From contig CBDDLL010000002.1 of assembly GCA_965230625.1 (NCBI GenBank), forward strand, positions 806,001 through 870,000: a stretch of 64,000 nt of DNA. Reading direction: 5' to 3'. Every line of letters begins with the position of its first letter. Positions within the stretch are counted from its first letter, which is position 1. The notes beneath the pieces were generated by a model that saw only the letters and a program-made list of their open reading frames with translations, was not told the origin of the DNA and ran no database searches. The position numbers and the translations under genes are program-made. Source of the stretch: Saccharicrinis sp965230625 (GTDB lineage: Bacteria > Bacteroidota > Bacteroidia > Bacteroidales > Marinilabiliaceae). Positions 27,316 to 36,860 of the stretch are shown here, in pieces.

Positions 27316-29454
27316 TTACTTATCTTTTTTGGGTTTGCGCTCAGGACGTGGTAAAAGTACTTTTCTGGAAAGTTTTAATTTACCCGATCTTTGATCAATT
27401 TCGATCAATTTAACCTCAACCTCATCTCCTTCTTTTAAAACATCCTCTACTTTTTCAAGACGTTTCCATTCAATTTCTGAGATGTGAAGCAATCCTTCTT
27501 TCCCTGGTAATACTTCAACAAAAGCACCAAAAGGCACAATTGATTTAATTTTACCTTTATAAACCTCACCTACTTCTGGCACAGCAACAATACCTTTAAT
27601 TTTTGCTAAAGCAGCATTAATTGACTCAGCATTATCAGCAGAAATATTTACTATGCCAACCTCTCCATCTTCTTCAATTGTAATAATAGATTCTGTTACA
27701 GCTTGAATTTCCTGGATGATTTTTCCACCAGGACCAATTACTGCTCCAATCATATCTTTTGGAATAGTCATGGTTTCAATACGTGGAGCATGTGGTTTAA
27801 GATCTGCTCTTGGTTCAGTCATCGTTTCCATAATTTTATCCATAATATGTAAACGACCATCGCGAGCCTGGTTTAATGCTTGCTCTAGGACTTCGTACGA
27901 CAAACCATCAACTTTGATATCCATTTGAGTAGCAGTAATACCATCTTTAGTACCTGTTACTTTAAAATCCATATCGCCTAAATGATCCTCATCACCTAAG
28001 ATATCAGATAAAACAGCAAACTTTTTATTTTCATCAGTAATTAATCCCATGGCAATCCCTGTTACAGGCTTCCTGATAGGTACACCTGCATCCATTAAAG
28101 CCAAGGTACCTGCACAAACTGTTGCCATTGACGAAGATCCGTTTGATTCTAAAATATCTGAAACAACACGTACTGTGTAAGGGTAATCAGTTGGGATCAT
28201 TCTTTTTAATGCACGATGAGCAAGGTTTCCATGTCCAATTTCTCTACGGCTAATTCCTCTTGAAGCTCTTGCATCTCCTGTTGAAAATGGTGGGAAATTA
28301 TAATGTAACAAGAAACGATCGATAGATTTCATTAACGCATCATCAACAATTTTCTCATCAAGCTTAGTTCCTAAAGTAACTGTTGATAAAGATTGCGTTT
28401 CACCACGAGTAAAGATGGATGATCCATGAGGTCCAGGTAAGTAATCTACTTCACTCCAAATAGGACGTATATCTGTTGTTTTTCTACCATCTAAACGAAC
28501 AGCCTCGTCTAATACACAACGACGAACTGCTTCTTTTTCTACATCGTGATAATAACGACCAATCAACTCAGATGGAATTTCTTCCTCTCCTTCTACATCG
28601 TAGTTATCGTTGATATACTCTTCTTTAATAGCCGCAAACTTCTCTGCTCTCTCATGTTTTCCTAGCCCAGCTTTAGCAACTTCGTAAATTTTATCGTAAG
28701 TAGCTGCTTTTATTTTTTCTTTTAACTCTTCGTCGTTTTCTTCGTGGCAGTATTCTCTTTTTTCAGTCTTCCCTACCATTTCTGTTAACTCAACCTGAGC
28801 CTGACATTGAATTTTAATGGCTTCATGAGCAAATTTCATAGCTTCAAGCAATTCAGCTTCTGAAACTTCATCCATCTCACCCTCAACCATCAATATATTC
28901 TCCATGGTTGCACCAACAACAATCTCCATATCGGCTTGTTCCATTTGTGAACGTGTTGGGTTAAGAACTAACTCACCATTAATTCTACACACTCTCACTT
29001 CTGAAATAGGTCCGTTAAATGGTATATCTGAAACTGCCAAAGCTGCAGAAGCTGCTAATCCAGCCAATGCATCAGGCATATCTTCTTTATCTCCTGAAAT
29101 CAGGCTAATTGTAACAAATGTTTCTGCGTGATAGTCTTCTGGAAATAATGGACGTAATGCCCTATCAACCAAACGACAAATCAAAATCTCATTATCTGAC
29201 GGACGTGCCTCCCTCTTCGTAAATCCGCCCGGGAATCTTCCGATAGCCGAAAACTTCTCTTTGTACTCAACTGACAAAGGCATGAAATCGGTACCAGGAA
29301 TAGCTTCTTGTGCAGACACAACGGTTGCCAGTAAATATGTGTTGTTCATTTTCACAACTACCGAACCATCAGCCTGTTTTGCTAACTTCCCTGTTTCTAT
29401 AGTTATCGATCTTCCATCGCCAAGATCGATTGTTTTTTCAATTGGAGTAATCAT
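27316..29454 (-). CDS. pnp: Polynucleotide phosphorylase
   Basis: Phosphorolytic 3'-5' exoribonuclease of the RNA-decay machinery, a homotrimer. The 712-residue protein has two RNase PH domains (the first with FPGGFTKREARPSDNEIL; the second with RRCVLDEAVRLDGRKTTDIR and FTRGETQSLSTVTLG), a KH domain (MIGAVIGPGGKIIQEIQAVT) and a C-terminal S1 domain (VGEVYKGKIKSIVPFGAFVE). It ends in a basic tail, RPERKPKKDK. Full length and intact. The gene is monocistronic, with a TATATTTG promoter element close to the start. Confidence 0.98.
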   Translation of the reverse strand: MITPIEKTIDLGDGRSITIETGKLAKQADGSVVVKMNNTYLLATVVSAQEAIPGTDFMPLSVEYKEKFSAIGRFPGGFTKREARPSDNEILICRLVDRALRPLFPEDYHAETFVTISLISGDKEDMPDALAGLAASAALAVSDIPFNGPISEVRVCRINGELVLNPTRSQMEQADMEIVVGATMENILMVEGEMDEVSEAELLEAMKFAHEAIKIQCQAQVELTEMVGKTEKREYCHEENDEELKEKIKAATYDKIYEVAKAGLGKHERAEKFAAIKEEYINDNYDVEGEEEIPSELIGRYYHDVEKEAVRRCVLDEAVRLDGRKTTDIRPIWSEVDYLPGPHGSSIFTRGETQSLSTVTLGTKLDEKIVDDALMKSIDRFLLHYNFPPFSTGDARASRGISRREIGHGNLAHRALKRMIPTDYPYTVRVVSDILESNGSSSMATVCAGTLALMDAGVPIRKPVTGIAMGLITDENKKFAVLSDILGDEDHLGDMDFKVTGTKDGITATQMDIKVDGLSYEVLEQALNQARDGRLHIMDKIMETMTEPRADLKPHAPRIETMTIPKDMIGAVIGPGGKIIQEIQAVTESIITIEEDGEVGIVNISADNAESINAALAKIKGIVAVPEVGEVYKGKIKSIVPFGAFVEVLPGKEGLLHISEIEWKRLEKVEDVLKEGDEVEVKLIEIDQRSGKLKLSRKVLLPRPERKPKKDK

Positions 29455-29482
29455 ATTTTTTTCTTTATCTCTTTTGTCGCCC

Positions 29483-29490
29483 CAAATATA
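29483..29490 (-). promoter_or_regulatory. -7 element for pnp
   Basis: Reads TATATTTG on the minus strand, a perfect TAnnTTTG, 28 bases before the pnp ATG. Confidence 0.5.
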
Positions 29491-30093
29491 TGTAATATCA
29501 TTAGATAATAACGAGATAAGGTAATTTTATTTTAACATTCAAGTATTGAAAAAGGAAGTTCATGAAAAAAGCATCATTTATATTTTATCTAATATTAATT
29601 CAACAAATCATTAGACTTTAAATAAAAAGCAAAACACCATTTTACAACCATTACATATCCAACACCTTACACTACCCCCACATTAGAATTTAATTAATTG
29701 AAGAATTTATCTTTATAGTCTGAGATTAAAAATAAATGGATTTAATTATTCTTTCATACATGGTATGATAGTTGTAAATCATGTTTAAGCAGAATATAAT
29801 TTTCTATAATAATCCATTAAGTCATAATTCACTAATATGATTTACGTAACTATTAATGTTTATTAACTTAATTGTTTTTATTATTGGTTTTAAAGACTAT
29901 TTTTATGAAGAACATTTGTTTGACTTGATTTATTTGATTGTATTTACCAAGAAAATAATATTCAACACTATCATAACATTACCAATACCTTAGCAGCATA
30001 TTTTTAAATTTAAAAATTAAAAACCAAACTATAATAGATTATCAAAACTTATCTTAATATGATTTACTCTTAATATCTAAATAAATTAATCTT
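29491..30093. other. Gene-free AT-rich stretch between pnp and the DUF4476 gene
   Basis: About 600 bases between divergent genes. I see no open frame, repeat or RNA signature, only AT-rich sequence that must hold the upstream region of the gene at 30094. Confidence 0.5.
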
Positions 30094-31110
30094 ATGAACA
30101 AATTATTACTATTTATTGTAGGTCTATTTCTTACTACCACTTCTACATTTAGTCAGCATAGTATATTTTCTATTTTTTCCGACGAAGGTGAAAAGTTCTT
30201 CCTTTATGTTGACGGCGAAAAAATTAACGACTTTGCTAAATCCAGGGTTGCTAATATTAAACAAACAAGTGAAATAACTAACTTAAAAGTTGAATTCGAA
30301 GATATGGGTATTCCTGCTGTAAAGAAAAACTTACAACAGAAAGATTTTGATGGAAACTATCAAAAAACAACACTAATCTTAAAAAGAGACAGGAAAGGTA
30401 AATTTAAAATAAGGATAAATAGCTTTGAAGTATATAAACCAGAAGAATCAGCTAATGAAACTATACATTACGAACCCGTTTCGGAAACTAATCCTTCTAC
30501 TGAAGTAGTTTCATCCTCAAACTCCAATACAAATGAAGGTGTAACAATCTCAATGAATGTAAATGAATCGAATAATGATAATCCTGAAATATCTATTAAT
30601 ACAACTGATCCTGAATCAAATGAGAATATTACCGTTTCGATGAATATTAATACATCCGACAATGATAATTCAACATTATCAATAAACACTGCAAATACTG
30701 AATCGAGTGAAAACATCTCATTTTCGATGAATATTTCAGAATCAACAGTAAAAACAGAAACAACTTCTACTAATACTAGTATCGAAACAACGACAAAAGA
30801 ACCTACTCCCAAAACAGAAGGTTGTACCAAGGCTGTATCTGATTATGAACTTGGCAGGATAAAATCAACAATAAAATCAAAAACCTTTGAAGATACTAAA
30901 CTAACTATAGCAAAAGATATTGTAAAAAGTAAATGTTTATCTTCTACACAGATTCGTGACATTACCAAAATGTTTGATTTTGAAGATACAAGACTTGAAT
31001 TTGCGATATATGGCTACAAGTATGTTTTGGATAAAGAAAACTATTATGAAGTATACAATGCTTTTGAATATGAGTTGACTATTGAAGATTTAAAAGAAGC
31101 CATTAAGTAA
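30094..31110 (+). CDS. Secreted DUF4476-domain protein
   Basis: A 338-residue exported protein with signal peptide MNKLLLFIVGLFLTTTSTFS. Residues ~25-110 form a beta domain (FFLYVDGEKINDFAKSRVAN). Residues ~130-245 are low-complexity, rich in Ser, Asn and Thr, and contain three imperfect repeats around ISMNVNES, VSMNINTSDNDN and FSMNISES. The C-terminal ~95 residues (CTKAVSDYELGRIKSTIKSK onward) are a DUF4476 domain, helical and common in Bacteroidota exported proteins of unknown role. Monocistronic with a hairpin downstream. Confidence 0.8.
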   Translation: MNKLLLFIVGLFLTTTSTFSQHSIFSIFSDEGEKFFLYVDGEKINDFAKSRVANIKQTSEITNLKVEFEDMGIPAVKKNLQQKDFDGNYQKTTLILKRDRKGKFKIRINSFEVYKPEESANETIHYEPVSETNPSTEVVSSSNSNTNEGVTISMNVNESNNDNPEISINTTDPESNENITVSMNINTSDNDNSTLSINTANTESSENISFSMNISESTVKTETTSTNTSIETTTKEPTPKTEGCTKAVSDYELGRIKSTIKSKTFEDTKLTIAKDIVKSKCLSSTQIRDITKMFDFEDTRLEFAIYGYKYVLDKENYYEVYNAFEYELTIEDLKEAIK

Positions 31111-31142
31111 TTTCCAAATCTGAACCATAATTCTTATAATTA

Positions 31143-31180
31143 CCCCTGCTAATTGTATTATTAAAAGACAAAAGCAGGGG
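31143..31180 (+). terminator. Hairpin after the DUF4476 gene
   Basis: CCCCTGCT pairs with AGCAGGGG across a 22-base loop, 32 bases past the stop. No long T-tract follows. Confidence 0.55.
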
Positions 31181-31188
31181 AAATAATT

Positions 31189-31340
31189 AGTCTTTGCAAG
31201 AAAACGCCAAATACTGCGTTACACTTGCCAGAAAAATACTCATTTACACAAGTTAAACTCCGTTTTTTTCTGGCTTCGCAAGCCTTGTCTTTGACGCTTT
31301 CTTATCAAAGACTTTGAAATTATTGAGTTTTCTTGCAGAC
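31189..31340 (+). repeat. 152-bp structured repeat, copy A
   Basis: Near-identical to 32641-32791 in the same orientation. The ends form an imperfect inverted repeat (GTCTTTGCAAGAAAAC and GTTTTCTTGCAGAC). Inside are a CCAGAAAAA/TTTTTCTGG pair and a perfect GTCTTTGA/TCAAAGAC hairpin. The two copies bracket the AraC and monooxygenase-like genes. Confidence 0.85.
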
Positions 31341-31405
31341 ATTAATTAAATTTCAATGCAAATCAATAAATTTACTCAGCGCTAACATATAAAAACGAAC
31401 AACAT

Positions 31406-32230
31406 TTGTTGCAATACGAAATAAAAAGATACCCTGTTCAAAATCCAACACTTAGGAATTATATCAAATTCTTTTGGGAAATTCGTGTTGACGATATGCA
31501 GCTTAATCACAAGTTAATTCCTTTAAGAAACATTAATTTGAGATTTAATTTAAGTGATACCCCTCAATATTTTTGTTTAGATGGTAAAGAGAGCTTGTTA
31601 GAAGATGTATTCTTTTCTGGTTTACGCAATAGTTTTAGAAACACCTATATGAAGTTAGACGGTAAAATTCATATGCTCGGTGTTTGTTTCTTCCCAGAAG
31701 GTTTCTATCCATTCTTAAAAATTCCTGTTTCTGAGTTTAAAAATCAGTTATTGGGGGCTAGTGATGTTGGTTTTAACCTGGCCAAAACAATTAGTGAGCA
31801 ATTAAAAATGGCTCGCGATATTAAAACCAGATTAATGATTCTTGAAAAAGAGCTGTACTCGTTACTTGATAATCGCAACTATACACCTAAAAGTTTTCAA
31901 CAAATATTTAATGCCCTTAAGCAAAACGATAATTCAACTCATATTTCTGATTTTTGTAACCAAAACAATATCAGTGTTCGAAAATTGGAACGAATGTTCA
32001 ATAAATATGTCGGTGTGTCAGCCAAAACCTATGGAAATATAAATCGATTTCAGAATAGTTTAAACCAAATTATGTATAGTAACTATTCCAAACTATCGGA
32101 TATAGCTTTTAATAATGATTACTTTGATCAAATGCATTTTATTAAAGAGTTTAAACGTTTCACTGGTAACACACCAAAAACATTTATTAAAAATAAAGAT
32201 TCCTTATTCCATATAGGTAAATTCGCCTAG
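31406..32230 (+). CDS. AraC-family transcriptional regulator
   Basis: A 274-residue regulator. The N-terminal ~150 residues match the DUF6597-type sensory domain (PTLRNYIKFFWEIR; MLGVCFFPEGFYPFL). The C-terminal AraC-type double helix-turn-helix shows HISDFCNQNNISVRKLERMF and LSDIAFNNDYFDQMHFIKEF followed by FTGNTPKTF. The only plausible start is TTG at 31406 (a second TTG follows directly); no ATG precedes the conserved N-terminus. It lies 73 bases before the small monooxygenase-like gene and between two long direct repeats. It may regulate that neighbour. Confidence 0.87.
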   Translation: MLQYEIKRYPVQNPTLRNYIKFFWEIRVDDMQLNHKLIPLRNINLRFNLSDTPQYFCLDGKESLLEDVFFSGLRNSFRNTYMKLDGKIHMLGVCFFPEGFYPFLKIPVSEFKNQLLGASDVGFNLAKTISEQLKMARDIKTRLMILEKELYSLLDNRNYTPKSFQQIFNALKQNDNSTHISDFCNQNNISVRKLERMFNKYVGVSAKTYGNINRFQNSLNQIMYSNYSKLSDIAFNNDYFDQMHFIKEFKRFTGNTPKTFIKNKDSLFHIGKFA

Positions 32231-32268
32231 TTGTCGTTTTTATACTATTTCTTCGGTTAAAGCCCACC

Positions 32269-32276
32269 TACTTTTG
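32269..32276 (+). promoter_or_regulatory. -7 element before the small monooxygenase-like gene
   Basis: TACTTTTG fits TAnnTTTG and ends 27 bases before the ATG at 32304. It suggests that this gene has its own promoter, the probable target of the AraC regulator. Confidence 0.4.
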
Positions 32277-32303
32277 TCTTTATAAATTTTAAATAAAAAA
32301 GAC

Positions 32304-32615
32304 ATGAAAAATTCGATGGTTACAGAACTAATAAAATTTAAAGTATTAGATACAACAACTGATGATGAGTTAATATCAAAAGCAGATATCATGATACATG
32401 ACTTTCAGAAAAAGCAAGATGGTTTTATTGATGCAGAACTGGTTAAAGGCGTTGAAGAAGACACATGGTACTTTATTTACCACTATGAAAATTTAGAAAA
32501 GCTAAAAGCAGTTGCTGAAAAAATACGTAAGAACAAGGGATTCAAAGAGTTTACACCAGTTATTATTCCCGATAGCGTTGATGTAACTTTCTATTACCAC
32601 ATAAAAAAGTGGTAA
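32304..32615 (+). CDS. Dimeric alpha-beta barrel (ABM-like) protein
   Basis: A 103-residue protein with the compact ferredoxin-like pattern of antibiotic-biosynthesis-monooxygenase-like proteins: a first strand (VTELIKFKVLD), a helix, a second strand with the phrase KKQDGFIDAELVKG, a conserved Trp-containing strand (DTWYFIYHYENLEKLKAV) and a last strand (VDVTFYYHI). Such proteins dimerise to bind hydrophobic substrates or haem; catalysis cannot be assumed. Directly downstream of the AraC gene on the same strand, so probably its target or operon partner. Confidence 0.65.
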   Translation: MKNSMVTELIKFKVLDTTTDDELISKADIMIHDFQKKQDGFIDAELVKGVEEDTWYFIYHYENLEKLKAVAEKIRKNKGFKEFTPVIIPDSVDVTFYYHIKKW

Positions 32616-32640
32616 TTAATCACAACCATGTTTAGTATGT

Positions 32641-32791
32641 AGTCTTTGCAAGAAAACGCCAAATACTGCGTTACACTTGCCAGAAAAATACTCATTTACA
32701 CAAGTTAAACTCCGTTTTTTCTGGCTGCGTAAGCCTTGTCTTTGACGCTTTCTTATCAAAGACTTTGAAATTATTGAGTTTTCTTGCAGAC
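32641..32791 (+). repeat. 151-bp structured repeat, copy B
   Basis: Direct repeat of 31189-31340, differing mainly by one T fewer in the T-run and GCTGCGTAAG for GCTTCGCAAG. It starts 26 bases past the monooxygenase-like stop. The rest of the gap to 33017 is AT-rich, with a TATTTTTG -7-like element at 33002-33009. Confidence 0.85.
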
Positions 32792-33017
32792 AATATGTAA
32801 TAACATCATACTAAACATGACTTTAAAAAATGCATTTATTAAGATGGTGAAAGAATTATAGTAGAAATTAATTCCTTCATATTATCTTCATATTCACAAA
32901 ATACTACAACGCCATCTAAAATCCATATCGCTAATTGTAAGTATATTATTAATTTATAGTGATAAAATTGTATACATAGCAAAGCATTACTGTTGTTTTT
33001 TTATTTTTGAGTACTGA

Positions 33018-33674
33018 GTGAAACATACATTTAAAAACGATAATATGTTTTGGTACAATGAGGAAGTTAATTGGCTTGAACAAAAAGCTGTATTACCTAA
33101 AGGAGAAAAGCAAAGATTAGTTTGTTACGGAAGCTCTTCGATGCGCCTATGGCCAAGTATAGATAAGGCATTTCCCGAATTTGACGTTATAAACCAAGCA
33201 TTTGGAGGCTCTACACTTGCTGCTTGTTGCTGGTTTTTTAAACGATTAATACCTCAATGCAATCCCGATATATTAGCCTTTTATGCAGGCGATAACGATT
33301 TAGGAGATGGTAGGCACCCTGAAGAAATATATTTATTTTTTAAAAACTTGATGGAACTTATTAAAGAACATTGTGGAGATATTCCTGTAGCTTTTATCTC
33401 GATAAAACCGAGCTTTGCAAGAATTGACCTACTAAATTCAATCAGGTTTGCAAATGAGATTATCAAGAATGAAATTTCGAGCAAATACCCTCATTGCGCC
33501 TTTGTTAACATATTTGACGAAATGCTAGCTATAAATGAAAGTAGCAAGCAACTTTTTGAAGAAGATGGATTGCATATGAGTAATTTAGGTTATCAAATTT
33601 GGAATAAAACATTAAGAGAGTCCTTTTTAAATAAGTTCATTTCAAACAGAAATCCTATTCCTACAAACCCATAA
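33018..33674 (+). CDS. SGNH/GDSL-family hydrolase
   Basis: A cytoplasmic esterase-like enzyme of 218 residues. Block I is CYGSSSMRLW (nucleophile Ser, with GSS replacing GDS), the oxyanion Gly is in NQAFGGST, block III is YAGDNDLGDG and the catalytic Asp/His pair is in DGLHMSNLGY. The frame starts at GTG 33018, but a -7-like TATTTTTG ends at 33009, so the ATG at 33045 (MFWYNEEV) may be the true start; both keep the domain whole. It is followed after 14 bases by another hydrolase gene, forming a two-gene unit. Substrate unknown. Confidence 0.82.
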   Translation: MKHTFKNDNMFWYNEEVNWLEQKAVLPKGEKQRLVCYGSSSMRLWPSIDKAFPEFDVINQAFGGSTLAACCWFFKRLIPQCNPDILAFYAGDNDLGDGRHPEEIYLFFKNLMELIKEHCGDIPVAFISIKPSFARIDLLNSIRFANEIIKNEISSKYPHCAFVNIFDEMLAINESSKQLFEEDGLHMSNLGYQIWNKTLRESFLNKFISNRNPIPTNP

Positions 33675-33688
33675 TTAATTATTTCTTC

Positions 33689-34417
33689 ATGAAACGTGAA
33701 TATCATAAGTGGTTTAGCCCAAATCTACAACGCGATATGGAGCTTTTAATTTATGGTCATGCTGGTGCTCGGGTTCTATTATTCCCAACACGAACTGCCA
33801 GATTCTACGATTATGAAGATTGGAGGATAATTGAATGTATAAAACCATATATTGAAAATGGGTGGTTACAAGTATATGCATTAGATAGTATTGACCAGGA
33901 AAGCTTTTATTGTTACTGGGCTCATCCGGCTGGACGCATACAAAGACATATTCAGTACGAGAACTATATTCTGCAAGAGGTAATGCCTTTAAGTTATCAA
34001 CTAAATCCAAACTTATGCCTCATGTCGGTTGGATGTAGTATGGGTGCATATCATGCTATGAATTTAGCATTGCGCCATCCACAATGGTTTGCCAAGGTTA
34101 TCTCATTAAGTGGCAGGTATGATTTAACGCTGCAATTAGGTATGTTTAATGATCTTTTAGGTGGTTATTATGATGACCATGTTTATCATCATTTACCAAG
34201 TCATTATATCCCTAATATGCCTGAAGGGATACAATTAAATCATATCAGAAGACTTGAAATTACTTTTGTAATAGGTAAAGAAGATGCTTTCCTCCAAAAT
34301 AATAAGGAGTTTAGTAGTTCGTTATGGGGAAAAGGTATTCAACATGCCTTTTATGAATGGGATGGCTTAGCTCATCGTGCCAGATACTGGCGCCAAATGT
34401 TACCTCTTTATTTATAG
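33689..34417 (+). CDS. Alpha/beta-hydrolase (esterase family)
   Basis: A 242-residue esterase-like protein. The nucleophile elbow is GCSMGAYHAMN (Ser near residue 113), the catalytic Asp is in VIGKEDAFL and the His is in WDGLAHRARYW near the C-terminus. PAGRIQRHIQYENYILQEVM matches the esterase D / poly-hydroxybutyrate depolymerase-like group. No signal peptide. It follows the SGNH hydrolase gene at 14 bases, so the two enzymes probably act in the same pathway, for example successive de-esterification. Substrate unknown. Confidence 0.82.
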   Translation: MKREYHKWFSPNLQRDMELLIYGHAGARVLLFPTRTARFYDYEDWRIIECIKPYIENGWLQVYALDSIDQESFYCYWAHPAGRIQRHIQYENYILQEVMPLSYQLNPNLCLMSVGCSMGAYHAMNLALRHPQWFAKVISLSGRYDLTLQLGMFNDLLGGYYDDHVYHHLPSHYIPNMPEGIQLNHIRRLEITFVIGKEDAFLQNNKEFSSSLWGKGIQHAFYEWDGLAHRARYWRQMLPLYL

Positions 34418-34582
34418 TGTTACAATTTAGTTTATTTCGAATACATATTTGATCTAACTGATAGAACTAAGTAATGCTTAATAATAAATATACATTTAAA
34501 TGCATATCTTTAGATCTAAATTATTTGTCTGTCTTATATTACCTTATTCCAAAAATATTCTTTAAACTAACTACACATTATA

Positions 34583-35353
34583 ATGAAAGACAGAACAGTT
34601 CATGCAGTATACTTTAGCCCTGCACAATCGACAAGAAAAATAGTTGAAACCATTACAGAAGGTATTTCAAGTAAATTTATCCGTCATGATATCACTCAAG
34701 GAATAAAAGAAAGTATAGTATTTAAGTCAGGTGAAATTGCAGTTATTGGAGTACCATCATACTCAGGACGTGTGCCTTCATTGGCTACACAATATTTATC
34801 TGAGATAAAATCGAAAGGTGCTTATGCAATTATTGTTTGCGTTTACGGAAATAGAGAGTATGAGGATACTTTAAGAGAATTAAATATGATATGTCAAAAA
34901 AGTGGTTTCCTAACCATTAGTTCAGGAGCTTTTATTGCCAGACACTCAATTTTCCCCGAATTAGCTAAAGGCAGACCAGATAAAAATGACTTGGAGAAAG
35001 CACGGCAATTTGGTATGCAAAGTTTAGCATATTTATCAACAGATAAAATTAATGTTATGCAACAAACTGATAATTGCTTATATCGAAAAGTGGAAACCAT
35101 ACCATTTGTTCCAAAAACAAATGCTCATTGTAATAATTGCGGAATATGTATAAGCTTATGCCCCGTTAATGCCATAGATAAAAGTAATCCTAAAAAAACA
35201 AACAAAAAAATATGTATAACATGTGCCGGATGTATTGAAAGATGTCCTCAAAATGCAAGAAGATTTAAGGGGATATTATACAATATGATTAAAAAGAATT
35301 TTGTTAAAAAATATGGTAAAAGAAAAGAGGTAGAGGTATTTTTTGCTGAATAG
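34583..35353 (+). CDS. EFR1-type flavodoxin-ferredoxin fusion
   Basis: A 256-residue electron-transfer protein. Residues 1-160 form a flavodoxin-like FMN domain (AVYFSPAQSTRKIVETI phosphate loop; VIGVPSYSGRVPSLA). Residues ~185-230 carry two 4Fe-4S clusters, CNNCGICISLCPVNAI and CITCAGCIERCPQNA, the bacterial ferredoxin CxxCxxCxxxC pattern. This matches the EFR1 family of anaerobic Bacteroidota and Clostridia. It probably shuttles electrons to an unknown partner. Monocistronic. Confidence 0.9.
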   Translation: MKDRTVHAVYFSPAQSTRKIVETITEGISSKFIRHDITQGIKESIVFKSGEIAVIGVPSYSGRVPSLATQYLSEIKSKGAYAIIVCVYGNREYEDTLRELNMICQKSGFLTISSGAFIARHSIFPELAKGRPDKNDLEKARQFGMQSLAYLSTDKINVMQQTDNCLYRKVETIPFVPKTNAHCNNCGICISLCPVNAIDKSNPKKTNKKICITCAGCIERCPQNARRFKGILYNMIKKNFVKKYGKRKEVEVFFAE

Positions 35354-35544
35354 ATTAATAACTCTAAATCAACACATTTTATCATTAGTGTCCGTTTAAA
35401 TTTAATCATCACTCAGTGTTTGAGATTGGATAATTAAAACTTACATATTTAATTCATATTTTAAGCATTGCATAATTTTTGAATTCAAACTGACGTTAAG
35501 ATTTATTAAATTACCTTTTAATAATACTTATAGAAAAAATACTA

Positions 35545-36141
35545 ATGGGAATAGAAAAACAAGGTTCAAAGCCTTCCGGTACAATTGGAAAAATTTTAGG
35601 ACGATTAATGAATCAGTTCCATACTTCCTTTTACATTAACTATTTCGATAAAAATAATATTCCAGATAATTATAAAATACTTGATATTGGATGCGGTGGA
35701 GGAAAATTTATTAAATACTTATCGCAAAATAATAAAACCTATCAGCTTTATGGGCTTGATCATTCAAAAGAAATGATTGAATTAACACGTAAAATAAACA
35801 GTGAAGCCATTAAGCAGAATAGATTAAAATTAATGGTTGGTTCTGTTACTAACATTGAACTTGAAGATAATTCTCTTGACTTTATATCTGCATTTGAAAC
35901 TGTTCAATTTTGGCCAGATATCGACAAGGCTTTTTCGGAGGTTTATAGAATATTAGATAAAAATGGATTTTTTTTAATTATTAACAGGTACCCTAATGAA
36001 GGAACAAAATGGTGGAATTTAGCCACCTTAAAATCAGATAAAGATTTTTACGTGCAATTTGAGAAATCTGGATTTAAAGATATTTCTATCGACCTAAACT
36101 ATAGAAATGGATGGATAATTGCGAAAGGCCAAAAGAAATAA
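35545..36141 (+). CDS. Class I SAM-dependent methyltransferase
   Basis: A 198-residue Rossmann methyltransferase. Motif I ILDIGCGGGKFIKYL binds S-adenosylmethionine; GLDHSKEMIELTRK is motif II; LEDNSLDFISAFETVQFWPD is the Methyltransf_11 post-I region. An N-terminal segment, GKILGRLMNQFHTSFYINYF, is typical of small-molecule methyltransferases of this group. The substrate is not readable. It precedes a second methyltransferase gene (67-base gap) and an acetyltransferase gene on the same strand, a loose set of small-molecule modifying enzymes. Confidence 0.85.
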   Translation: MGIEKQGSKPSGTIGKILGRLMNQFHTSFYINYFDKNNIPDNYKILDIGCGGGKFIKYLSQNNKTYQLYGLDHSKEMIELTRKINSEAIKQNRLKLMVGSVTNIELEDNSLDFISAFETVQFWPDIDKAFSEVYRILDKNGFFLIINRYPNEGTKWWNLATLKSDKDFYVQFEKSGFKDISIDLNYRNGWIIAKGQKK

Positions 36142-36208
36142 ACAGGTACTTAGAATTTACCTATTGACTTACTGACTTTTTTACTGAAACAAGTAATATT
36201 TTTAGAAT

Positions 36209-36778
36209 ATGAGCAACAAATATTACCACACTAAAGAATCGGTTAATGAGTACATTAATTTAGCAAAAGATGTTAATGGTGCACAATTAATTAATAAGTT
36301 GGGGAATTATTTATCGCCAGATTCTGTCATACTTGAATTAGGCTCAGGTCCTGGAACTGACTGGAAAATATTGAATAAATCGCACGTAGTAATTGGTTCT
36401 GATAATTCGAAAGTATTTTTAAATCACTTAAGAACTGAAAATCCTAACTTTGAATTTCTTGATCTGGATGCTATAACATTGAGAACTCAGGATAAATTTG
36501 ACGCAATTTATTCAAATAAAGTTCTGATTCATTTAAATGATGAAGAACTAAAAAGCTCCATTGAAAGACAGTATCAGATTTTAAATTCAGGTGGTGTTAT
36601 TTGCCATTCTTTTTGGAAAGGAGTAGATTCCGAAATCTTTAAAGGACTTTTTGTTAATTATCATGATAAAAAGGATATTGAAAAATTCTTTAAGGATTGG
36701 TTTGATATTATTTCGATTGAATATTATGCTGAATTTGAAGAAGATGATTCTATATTACTGTTGGGTAAAAAGAGATAA
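36209..36778 (+). CDS. Class I SAM-dependent methyltransferase
   Basis: A 189-residue methyltransferase with SAM motif I VILELGSGPGTDWKIL, the acidic residue in VIGSDNSKVFL and LDLDAITL, and FDAIYSNKVLIHLNDEEL. Not closely similar to the neighbour at 35545, so not a recent duplicate. Substrate unknown. Confidence 0.85.
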   Translation: MSNKYYHTKESVNEYINLAKDVNGAQLINKLGNYLSPDSVILELGSGPGTDWKILNKSHVVIGSDNSKVFLNHLRTENPNFEFLDLDAITLRTQDKFDAIYSNKVLIHLNDEELKSSIERQYQILNSGGVICHSFWKGVDSEIFKGLFVNYHDKKDIEKFFKDWFDIISIEYYAEFEEDDSILLLGKKR

Positions 36779-36860
36779 GCCAAAAATCCTCATGTAAAGA
36801 ATTTGCAACGCACCTTCTAATAACCTTTATACAAACATCCTAATATATATGCATTAATTT

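Noticed and set aside
30468..30830. 120-codon reverse-strand frame inside the DUF4476 gene
   Set aside because: Hydrophobic shadow of the Ser/Asn repeats of the real gene on the other strand.
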